In this document: in pieces, positions 7,677-14,286 of the stretch
Layout: every line of letters begins with the position of its first letter
Position numbering within the stretch: the stretch's first letter is position 1
NCBI GenBank assembly: GCA_964513655.1
Contig: CAZENQ010000032.1
Location: 1-32,970 of the forward strand
Reading direction: 5' to 3'
Source: G020350405 sp964513655
Lineage (GTDB): Bacteria; Planctomycetota; Phycisphaerae; Sedimentisphaerales; Anaerobacaceae
Length of the DNA stretch: 32,970 nt
Made by a program: the position numbers and the translations under genes
Notes under the pieces: model-generated
Told to the model about the DNA's origin: nothing
What the model saw: the letters and a program-made list of their open reading frames with translations, nothing else
The model's database searches: none

Positions 7677-7970
7677 ATGAACAAGCAAAAACCCTGTCAA
7701 AACTGTAACCAAAAGCATGACTGCCAGGAGCTCTACCAGCAGCTGGGCCATGCCAAAGGCCCCTCGGTTGCCCTCAAGGCTGTGATTGCCTTCCTGCTGC
7801 CGCTCGCGGTTTTTATCGGCGCCTTGGCCGTTTTCGAAACATTCTCAGACCAGACTTTGAAGGCAGGACATCTGCATATACTGCTCGGTGTTCTGCTCGC
7901 CGCTTCAGCAACCCTCGCGGTGGTAATCAGCACAAAAGTAATAAATAGAAAACTCGGTAAAGCCAAATAA
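7677..7970 (+). CDS. Small RseC-like membrane protein heading the Rnf operon
   Basis: A 97-residue protein with a cysteine-rich N-terminus (CQNCNQKHDC within residues 7-16) and two hydrophobic helices (about 31-53 and 64-86) separated by a short loop, ending in basic residues. This resembles the C-terminal membrane half of RseC/MucC proteins, which are encoded beside rnf/rsx genes in many bacteria and act with the SoxR-reducing complex in E. coli. The full N-terminal RseC domain is absent, so the match is partial. It lies 15 bases before rnfC and is read from the same promoter, so a role in assembly or redox maintenance of the Rnf complex is a reasonable inference. The cysteines could bind metal or a cluster. 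No clear Shine-Dalgarno precedes the ATG. Confidence 0.65.
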   Translation: MNKQKPCQNCNQKHDCQELYQQLGHAKGPSVALKAVIAFLLPLAVFIGALAVFETFSDQTLKAGHLHILLGVLLAASATLAVVISTKVINRKLGKAK

Positions 7971-7985
7971 TTCTAAGACCGTAAT

Positions 7986-9362
7986 ATGAAAATAAATACC
8001 AAAGGCAGATTATCTTTTCCCGGCGGGGTACACCCCCCGGAATGTAAAGACCTCACCTGTGAGAGCAAAATACAACCGGGCCCTGCTGTGAAACAAGTGG
8101 CTATAATGCTCAGCCAGCATATAGGTGCTCCTTGCCGGCCGACGGTCGAAAAAAAACAACAAGTCCAGGCAGGCCAATTAATCGGTGATTGCGATGCATT
8201 TGTTTCCGCACCCGTTCATTCGCCCGTCAACGGCACGGTAAAAGAAATCGCCCTCCAGTCCCACGCCGTCCTCGGCCGAAGCATGGCCGTAATTATAGAT
8301 GCAGACCCTGACAACAATCCAACCAAACTACCCTGCTCCGAATTCAAAGATGGCTTTGACGAGAACAAATATTCAGCAGAGCAAATATGTGATACAGTGC
8401 ACCAGACCGGCATCGTTGGTATGGGAGGTGCCGGATTCCCTACAAGGGTCAAATTGGAACCAAATCCCCAGATACCAAAAGAGACAATGATAATTAACGG
8501 GTGCGAGTGTGAGCCATATATCACCTGCGACTACCGCCTTATGCTTGAATGGACAAACCAGATTATCGCCGGGATAAAACTCGCAAAAAAAGCCGCCGGC
8601 TGCTCAGAGGTAATCATTGCAATCGAAGATAACAAGCCCCAAGCGATAGAGGTTATGAACTCAGCGCTGAAGGCTTACCCAAACGGTGATGATATTAAGG
8701 TTGTCCCCGTCAAGACAAAATACCCACAAGGCGGTGAAAGACAGCTAATAACAGCGACCCTGAAAAAGATTGTCCCAACCGGAGGTATACCTCCGATGAT
8801 TGGAGTGCTTGTCCAAAATGTCGCAACCGCTGCCGCAATTGCTGAAGCCGTAGTCACCGGTGCGCCGCTCACACACAGGGTTGTAACTGTTACTGGCGAG
8901 GCAATCGCCAATCCCGGAAATTACTATGTTGCCGTCGGAACATCAGTCGCCGAGCTGATAGAATTCTGCGGAGGAGTGACAAAAACCAGTGCAAAGGTTG
9001 TTCTTGGCGGACCAATGATGGGAATTGCGATCGCCGATTTGACAACTCCAATCACAAAAACCACTTGTGCCATAACAGTATTGACAAAAGAACAAATCGG
9101 AAAGGCCAAATTCGCCGGACGCCGGACCCCTTGTATTCGCTGCGGCAGATGCCTCCAGGCCTGCCCCGAGCACATAAACCCGACGAAAATCGCCCATGCT
9201 GTCAAAAATAATCTCTTCGATGTTGCAGAGAATTACTATATCAGTGCGTGCATTGAGTGTGGATGCTGCAGTTACGTCTGCCCGGCCAATATAGAACTCA
9301 CAGGATACATCAAAACAGGCAAAATCTTTCTTGCCAGGCAGAGGAAAAAAATGCCGGAATAA
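7986..9362 (+). CDS. rnfC: Electron transport complex subunit RnfC
   Basis: Peripheral subunit of the ion-pumping ferredoxin:NAD+ oxidoreductase (Rnf). It is thought to carry the NADH-binding FMN site and two [4Fe-4S] clusters at the cytoplasmic face. The 458-residue protein opens with the family start FPGGVHPPE, has a GMGGAGFPTRVKL segment near residue 145 followed by NGCECEPY (the NADH/FMN region shared with NuoF-like proteins), and has two ferredoxin motifs near the C-terminus: Cys383, 386, 389 and 393 (CIRCGRCLQACP) and Cys422, 425, 428 and 432 (CIECGCCSYVCP). There is no long repeat-rich C-terminal extension like that of gamma-proteobacterial RsxC. It is the first core rnf gene here, 32 bases ahead of rnfD. 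Confidence 0.96.
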   Translation: MKINTKGRLSFPGGVHPPECKDLTCESKIQPGPAVKQVAIMLSQHIGAPCRPTVEKKQQVQAGQLIGDCDAFVSAPVHSPVNGTVKEIALQSHAVLGRSMAVIIDADPDNNPTKLPCSEFKDGFDENKYSAEQICDTVHQTGIVGMGGAGFPTRVKLEPNPQIPKETMIINGCECEPYITCDYRLMLEWTNQIIAGIKLAKKAAGCSEVIIAIEDNKPQAIEVMNSALKAYPNGDDIKVVPVKTKYPQGGERQLITATLKKIVPTGGIPPMIGVLVQNVATAAAIAEAVVTGAPLTHRVVTVTGEAIANPGNYYVAVGTSVAELIEFCGGVTKTSAKVVLGGPMMGIAIADLTTPITKTTCAITVLTKEQIGKAKFAGRRTPCIRCGRCLQACPEHINPTKIAHAVKNNLFDVAENYYISACIECGCCSYVCPANIELTGYIKTGKIFLARQRKKMPE

Positions 9363-9394
9363 TGTGTCGCCCTGCTAAGTAGGAATCTATATAG

Positions 9395-10405
9395 ATGCTC
9401 AAAAACATAATAGTTTCACCTGCGCCGCACATCAGTGAGCCGCTTTCTACCCGCGCGGTGATGATAGACGTCATAGTCGGTTTGGCTCCTGCGATGATAG
9501 CCGCCGGCTACTACTTCCGCATCTATGCACTTATACTTATATCTACCTGCGTTATCTCATCAGTCGCAACCGAGTGGCTCTGCAATGCAATCCGCAAGAA
9601 ACCCAATTCCCTCGGTGACTTCAGTGCCGTCGTTACCGGCATAATACTTGCGCTTTCGGTTCCTCCGAGTTTGCCCGTCTGGGCGGCTATAATCGGCAGC
9701 GTCTTTTCCATCGCTATCGGTAAAATGGTCTTCGGCGGACTCGGCTCAAACATCTTCAATCCCGCCATGGTCGGAAGAACGTTTTTGACCGCCTGCTTCG
9801 GTATGCTTATGACAACCTGGACCGTCCCTGCCACAATCGATCCTGCAATGCCCAGAATCGCGCCTGACAACACAGTCCACGCGCGAACACAGGCAACACC
9901 GCTGGCCTGGAGCAAACAGGCCATAAAAAACAAGGCCGGAGTTCAGACTGTCAAAGACCAGATCCAAGCTACTCTCACGGGCGAAGTTGGCGGCTGTTTA
10001 GGCGAGACAAGCGCTTTGGCTCTCCTGCTCGGCGGTCTTTATTTACTGATAAGACGAACAATTAATCTTCATATCCCATTGGCTGTCCTGCTCTCTGCCT
10101 TTGCATTCGCAGGTATTGCCTACCTGATAAACTCAAACGCCTACATCTCGCCCTTGGCACACTTGACCACAGGAGGGATGTTAATCTGCGCATTTTTTAT
10201 TGCCACCGACCCCGTTACCGCCCCCCCGACGACTAAGGGAATGTGGATTTTCGGAATCGGAACCGGAGCGATAATAATGCTCATAAGGATTGTCGGAGAG
10301 TATCCGGAAGGCGTCATGTATGCTGTCCTTTTGATGAATGCTGTAACACCTTTGATTGACAGGTTCTGCAAGTTGGTCCCCGCAGGAGGCAAACCGAATG
10401 TCTAA
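9395..10405 (+). CDS. rnfD: Electron transport complex subunit RnfD
   Basis: Integral membrane subunit of the Rnf complex that carries a covalently bound FMN and lies on the electron and ion path. The 336 residues show at least seven hydrophobic helices and the family signatures LGDFSAVVTGIILAL near residue 73, GGLGSNIFNPAMVGR near 114 and GCLGETSALALLLGG. The threonine expected to carry FMN lies in ARTQATPLAW (Thr168). The usual (S/T)GAT context is altered to TQAT, with no upstream aspartate. AGGA lies about ten bases before the ATG. The last eight bases overlap the start of rnfG, which suggests translational coupling. A role together with the convergent apbE gene is expected. Confidence 0.95.
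   Translation: MLKNIIVSPAPHISEPLSTRAVMIDVIVGLAPAMIAAGYYFRIYALILISTCVISSVATEWLCNAIRKKPNSLGDFSAVVTGIILALSVPPSLPVWAAIIGSVFSIAIGKMVFGGLGSNIFNPAMVGRTFLTACFGMLMTTWTVPATIDPAMPRIAPDNTVHARTQATPLAWSKQAIKNKAGVQTVKDQIQATLTGEVGGCLGETSALALLLGGLYLLIRRTINLHIPLAVLLSAFAFAGIAYLINSNAYISPLAHLTTGGMLICAFFIATDPVTAPPTTKGMWIFGIGTGAIIMLIRIVGEYPEGVMYAVLLMNAVTPLIDRFCKLVPAGGKPNV
10384..10389 (+). promoter_or_regulatory. Ribosome binding site that decides the rnfG start
   Basis: AGGAGG stands eight bases before the ATG at 10398. It selects that start over the in-frame ATG at 10356, which lies inside rnfD and would add 14 residues ahead of the membrane anchor. Confidence 0.8.
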
Positions 10406-11018
10406 GATAAAACACTTCTTAGAACAAAGCTGGCTGCTGATTATCTCAGCATTTTGTTTCGGGTTGCTTATAGCAGTTACAAACGCCGCCTGGTCGCCCA
10501 GAATCCAGCAGAACGAAAAGGGCAAGCTCAACAACCTGATGACCGGACTGATAACCGAGGCTAAGAATTTCCAGATAACGATAGAAGACGTAGAGGTACT
10601 CGGCAAAAAGGGCAAGATAACTAAAACAGACATCTACCAGGCCCTTGATGATAGCGGCAGCAGCGCAGGCTTTGCGTTCGTTGCAACAGGTGCCGGCTTT
10701 GCGGATAAGATTAAACTTGTGATAGCAGTTGACGCAAAATGCGAGAAGTTCCTTGGATTCAAAGTCCTCTCAAGCAACGAAACGCCGGGCTTCGGCGACA
10801 GAATCAAGGAAGATTATTTCGGTGACCAGTTCAAAAAAGCTCCGGCAGGCGAACTCCAATTGGTAAAAACAGGCAACCCCGAAACAATCGATTCCGAAAT
10901 CGTCGCAATAAGCGGAGCCACCGTAAGCAGCGAAGCGGTTGTAAAGATATTCAACACATATATTGACAAAGTAAAAGAACAGTTGCAGGCAAAGGAATTG
11001 AAAACAAATGGCCAATAA
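10398..11018 (+). CDS. rnfG: Electron transport complex subunit RnfG
   Basis: Periplasm-facing FMN-binding subunit of the Rnf complex, anchored by one N-terminal helix (about residues 11-29). The 206-residue product has the FMN-binding domain ending in AISGATVSSEAV, where Thr175 is the expected site of covalent FMN attachment by ApbE. The aspartate that usually stands three residues before the S/T-G-A-T core is valine here (VAISGAT). A conserved ETPGFGDRI stretch near residue 128 is typical of RnfG/NqrC-type domains. The start overlaps the rnfD stop by eight bases, and the end overlaps rnfE by eleven bases, so all three are translated from one message. The assignment is firm. Confidence 0.95.
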   Translation: MSKIKHFLEQSWLLIISAFCFGLLIAVTNAAWSPRIQQNEKGKLNNLMTGLITEAKNFQITIEDVEVLGKKGKITKTDIYQALDDSGSSAGFAFVATGAGFADKIKLVIAVDAKCEKFLGFKVLSSNETPGFGDRIKEDYFGDQFKKAPAGELQLVKTGNPETIDSEIVAISGATVSSEAVVKIFNTYIDKVKEQLQAKELKTNGQ

Positions 11019-11625
11019 GACGTCAAGCGCACCCTTATTGGGAGAAACATTCATAGTGGGCTTGTGGCGGGAAAATCCGGTTTTCCGCCTGCTGCTCGGA
11101 ATGTGCCCGACGCTGGCGGTTACCGCCGCAGTAAAGCCGGCCTTCACAATGGGACTTTGCGTCATCTTTGTCCTGCTCTGCAGCAATATAATAGTCAGCC
11201 TGATGCGAAACCTCCTGAAGCCCCACCTGAGAATATTGATGTTCACGCTGACAATATCAACCTTTGTCACCATAGCCGATTTGTTCCTAAGGGCCTTTCA
11301 GCCGACAATGAGCGAGGTACTGGGACCATATGTCCCGCTGATTATTGTCAACTGCATCATCATTTGCCGGGCTGAGGCCTGCGCCAGCAAAAACCGATTG
11401 TTTGTAAGTATTATCGATGCACTGGGAATGGGCGCTGGTTTTACGGTTACATTGTGCGTTTTAGCAGCGGTTCGAGAGATTCTGTCAACCGGTGCGATTT
11501 GGGAAATCAGAATTTTACCGGCCGGCTTCGTACCCTGGGCCGCAATGAGAATGCCGGTGGGAGCTTTTATAACTTTGGGACTGCTGTTAGGACTCGTAAA
11601 CGTCGCCACTAAGAGAAATGCTTAA
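11008..11625 (+). CDS. rnfE: Electron transport complex subunit RnfE
   Basis: Integral membrane subunit of Rnf, homologous to RnfA and NqrD, and part of the membrane core that holds an intramembrane iron-sulfur centre. The 205-residue protein starts with a soluble stretch and GLWRENPVFRLLLGMCPTLAVT, the RnfE signature with its conserved LGxCP cysteine, followed by about six helices. The pseudo-symmetric second cysteine motif appears as PLIIVNCIIICRAEA. AAGGA lies about ten bases before the ATG. It overlaps the end of rnfG and is followed after 12 bases by rnfA. Confidence 0.95.
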   Translation: MANKTSSAPLLGETFIVGLWRENPVFRLLLGMCPTLAVTAAVKPAFTMGLCVIFVLLCSNIIVSLMRNLLKPHLRILMFTLTISTFVTIADLFLRAFQPTMSEVLGPYVPLIIVNCIIICRAEACASKNRLFVSIIDALGMGAGFTVTLCVLAAVREILSTGAIWEIRILPAGFVPWAAMRMPVGAFITLGLLLGLVNVATKRNA

Positions 11626-11637
11626 GGAAAAAGATTT

Positions 11638-12228
11638 ATGGACACACTGAACATTTTACTGATGGGCTTTATATCCATCGTCCTAATCAATAACCTCGTT
11701 TTCACAAAGTTCCTCGGCATCTGTCCCTACCTCGGCGTATCAGGCCGGATTGATATGGCCTTCGGTATGGGCATGGCGGTTACCTTCGTTGTTACCCTCA
11801 GCGGCACGCTCACCTGGCTGATTGACCATTTAATCCTCATGGGCACACCATTGGAGGTCACGCGATACGTCTGCTTCATACTGGTCATCGCCGGTGCCGT
11901 CCAGCTTGTCGAAATGTATGTGCGAAAATTCTTCCCATCTTTGTATGAGAGCTTCGGCATATTCCTGCCGTTGATTACTACTAATTGTGCAATCCTCGGA
12001 CTGTGCCTCTTCATAAACCTCTGGGAGATTGACAATCTGCTTGAAGCAGTGGTCCTGAGCTTCGGCGCCGGTATCGGCTTTACTATGGCAATTTGCATCA
12101 TGGCCGGCATCCGTGAGAATCTGAATCTCGCTGACGTCCCCGAGTGCCTCAAGGGCGCACCGATTACACTAATTACCGCTGGCTTACTTACTCTGGCGTT
12201 TATGGGTTTTGCAGGAATGATAAGATGA
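11638..12228 (+). CDS. rnfA: Electron transport complex subunit RnfA
   Basis: Integral membrane partner of RnfE with inverted topology. The two are thought to share an intramembrane [2Fe-2S] cluster through conserved cysteines. The 196-residue, roughly six-helix protein has the family motifs NNLVFTKFLGICPYLGVS near residue 19 and PLITTNCAILGLCLF near 115, plus FGAGIGFTMAI and a GIREN loop. AAGGA lies nine bases before the ATG. The stop TGA overlaps the ATG of rnfB by four bases (ATGA at 12225-12228), so the two are coupled. Length and motifs are ordinary for the family. Confidence 0.96.
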   Translation: MDTLNILLMGFISIVLINNLVFTKFLGICPYLGVSGRIDMAFGMGMAVTFVVTLSGTLTWLIDHLILMGTPLEVTRYVCFILVIAGAVQLVEMYVRKFFPSLYESFGIFLPLITTNCAILGLCLFINLWEIDNLLEAVVLSFGAGIGFTMAICIMAGIRENLNLADVPECLKGAPITLITAGLLTLAFMGFAGMIR

Positions 12229-13112
12229 CCTTAGCTGATGTTTATCAATTATGGAACAGTGCCTGGCCCGCCGGCGCAACAATGCTCGGCCTTGGCAGCG
12301 GTTTCGCAGTAGTGCTCCTGATTGCGAGCGAAAAGCTGAAGGTTCAGGTCGACCCCAAAATCGAGCAAATCCACGAGGCCCTGCCGCAAATCGACTGCGG
12401 TGCCTGTGGCTTTGCCGGCTGTACATCGTATGCTAAAGCGGTCGCCGGAAAACCGGCTTTGATTGGCAAGTGCGCCCCTGGCGGCTCGGAGACGGCTGGG
12501 AAGATTGCGGAAATCTTGAACCTGCAGGTCAGTGAATCAGGCCCCGCCCAAAGGCCAATCGTCCACTGCCGAGCCCATACCGAAGACAAGACATATTACG
12601 GCCGATACCAGGGCATACTAACCTGCACGGCCGCAAACGCCCTGCCAACCGTTCAGGCCTGCAAATTCGGCTGCCTCGGCTACGGCGACTGCGTAAGTGC
12701 CTGCAAGTTCGACGCCCTTCACATCATTGATGACCTGGCAACCGTTGACTATGAAAAATGTACCGGCTGTACGGCCTGCTCAAAGGCCTGTCCCCGCAAC
12801 CTGATTGAAATGGTTCCCTTCCGCCACGAAAACGTGATGACCGTCGCCTGCAGCAACAAAGAGACCGGCAAGGCAACACGCTCAATGTGCAAAGTCGGCT
12901 GTATAGCCTGCGGCATCTGCGCAAAACAAACCGACCTGTTTTCCGTCGAGGACAATTCCGCACGGCTCGATTACGAAAAATACCAGCCTAACGAGCAGAC
13001 CGAAACCGCCTTCAACAAATGCCCCACATGCGTCATCGTCTACCGCGGCCCATCCGCTCCACCGCCCCGCCAGCCAAAACAAAAACCCGCCGCCAAAACT
13101 ACCACCGCTTAA
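12225..13112 (+). CDS. rnfB: Electron transport complex subunit RnfB, multi-cluster ferredoxin subunit
   Basis: Membrane-anchored ferredoxin-like subunit that is thought to accept electrons from soluble ferredoxin. In 295 residues it has an N-terminal helix (about 17-34), the RnfB-type cluster motif with Cys58, 61, 66 and 83 (CGACGFAGC...C), then ferredoxin motifs at Cys146/150/156/160 and at Cys179/182/185/189 (CTGCTACSKACP). A further group lies at Cys222/226/229/232 (CKVGCIACGIC) and a final CPTC at 266-269. The last ferredoxin motif lacks its usual fourth cysteine (CAKQ), which may be supplied by CPTC. The tail is proline- and lysine-rich. It has more cysteine motifs than the short E. coli RsxB and resembles long RnfB forms of anaerobes. 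The chosen ATG overlaps the rnfA stop and has AGGA eight bases upstream; an in-frame ATG at 12144 lies inside rnfA and is rejected. Confidence 0.93.
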   Translation: MTLADVYQLWNSAWPAGATMLGLGSGFAVVLLIASEKLKVQVDPKIEQIHEALPQIDCGACGFAGCTSYAKAVAGKPALIGKCAPGGSETAGKIAEILNLQVSESGPAQRPIVHCRAHTEDKTYYGRYQGILTCTAANALPTVQACKFGCLGYGDCVSACKFDALHIIDDLATVDYEKCTGCTACSKACPRNLIEMVPFRHENVMTVACSNKETGKATRSMCKVGCIACGICAKQTDLFSVEDNSARLDYEKYQPNEQTETAFNKCPTCVIVYRGPSAPPPRQPKQKPAAKTTTA

Positions 13113-13130
13113 GCAATATCGATTATACAA

Positions 13131-14198
13131 TCACTCGATAAAACTTTCCGCGCCGCTGCTTTTTATAAGTTCATATCCCGGCGCCGACGTTACTAAAATC
13201 GCCTCCGTATCCGTCCTTCCTTCGATCAGCCCCAGGCCCTCTTCCACCCCCACCACACTGACCGCTGTGGCCAGCAAATCGGCATCAATTGCGCTTTTCC
13301 CGATTATGGTCACGCTCGTCAGCTCATCGCTGCCGTATCCGGTTTCAGTATCAATGATATGACTGTACCTCTCGCCTCCTATAAAAACAGATCGCTGATA
13401 GTCCCCGCTCGTAGCGACCGCCGCATCCGTCAACTCCAAAACCATTAGGATTTGACCCTGCCCGGGATCATCACCAACCGCCCTCGAGTCCTGCAGCCCG
13501 ATTCGCCACCTCTCTTTCCCCTCCGGCGGCGCACCAAAGCATCTAATGTCTCCACCAATATCAACCATCCCACCGAGCGCACCTTCTTTCTGCATCGCCT
13601 CAACCGCCTTGTCAATCGCATATCCCTTTGCTATACCCCCCAAATCCAGTCTCATCCCCTCTACCGCAAACCTGACACTCATCTCATTGCTATCGAGTAG
13701 CAGCTTATCATAACCGACACGAGAGCGCGCCTCCGCAAGCTCAGCGTCAGAAGGAACGGAATTCATCTCTTCCGCCGAACGCCAAAGGTCCACCAATGGC
13801 CCAACCGTAACATCAAATGTGCCCTCTGTAAGCTTGCTGAACTCCACCGCTTTTTGCAAAACCTCATACGTTGGCTCGCTTACCTTAACCGCTCTTTTAA
13901 AACCTGCTCGATTGACTTCGCTTATTTCCGAGTCCTCCTTGTAGTCACTCATCAGCTCATCAACCTTCGTAATTTCCGCGAAAGCCGCCTCAATACTCCG
14001 CTTGGCTGTATCTGCTTCCGCTGCAACGCCAATTACGCGGGCAAATGTCCCCATAACCACGCGCTTGCCGCTGTCAACATCAGCTCGACCGGCAAGCCAA
14101 ATCGATTCTCTCAGCGGCTTAACAAAAAAGTACACCGCCGCAGTAATCAAACAAAGCCCGACAATAATCTCAATAAATATCCGGTCCTTCTTGCTCAT
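13131..14198 (-). CDS. apbE: FAD:protein FMN transferase ApbE
   Basis: Mg-dependent flavin transferase that splits FAD and links FMN to a threonine in target proteins such as RnfD, RnfG and NqrB/C. The 355-residue protein has an N-terminal hydrophobic anchor (about residues 8-26) instead of a clear lipobox, then the ApbE domain: VMGTFARV near 48, EGTFDVTVGPLVDLW near 123, LDLGGIAKGYAID near 184, VDIGGDIRCFG near 212, ATSGDYQR near 262, SHIIDTETG near 278 (proline usual where threonine stands) and DADLLATA near 308. These match the FAD- and metal-binding motifs of the family. It converges on the end of rnfB with only 18 bases between them, so it is transcribed separately, from the AT-rich divergent region at 14199-14286. 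Flavinylation of this window's RnfD and RnfG is the obvious inferred role. Confidence 0.93.
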   Translation of the reverse strand: MSKKDRIFIEIIVGLCLITAAVYFFVKPLRESIWLAGRADVDSGKRVVMGTFARVIGVAAEADTAKRSIEAAFAEITKVDELMSDYKEDSEISEVNRAGFKRAVKVSEPTYEVLQKAVEFSKLTEGTFDVTVGPLVDLWRSAEEMNSVPSDAELAEARSRVGYDKLLLDSNEMSVRFAVEGMRLDLGGIAKGYAIDKAVEAMQKEGALGGMVDIGGDIRCFGAPPEGKERWRIGLQDSRAVGDDPGQGQILMVLELTDAAVATSGDYQRSVFIGGERYSHIIDTETGYGSDELTSVTIIGKSAIDADLLATAVSVVGVEEGLGLIEGRTDTEAILVTSAPGYELIKSSGAESFIE

Positions 14199-14274
14199 AA
14201 AAAACCTTTCAATACCGCCGACTTGATAATTGATAACCGCACAATAATCAATAGAAAATAATCATTAATCAATT

Positions 14275-14280
14275 TATAAT
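14275..14280 (+). promoter_or_regulatory. -10 element six bases before a GTG start (possible leaderless mRNA)
   Basis: A perfect TATAAT ends at 14280, and the GTG start of the radical SAM gene is at 14287, just where transcription from this element would begin. No Shine-Dalgarno lies between. No good -35 hexamer stands 16-18 bases upstream. The flanking 14222-14274 is AT-rich and holds repeated TTGAT/ATCAA words that could bind a regulator shared with divergent apbE. Confidence 0.45.
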
Positions 14281-14286
14281 GCCGCA

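Noticed and set aside
7586..7684. N-terminal extension of the M48 protease
   Set aside because: The GGGGG ribosome binding site and the lipoprotein signal both support the ATG at 7585, and the extension would overlap the divergent Rnf-side start.
10181..10633. 150-residue minus-strand frame across rnfD/rnfG
   Set aside because: It overlaps two secure genes in antisense, and the hydrophobic text mirrors the membrane helices of RnfD.
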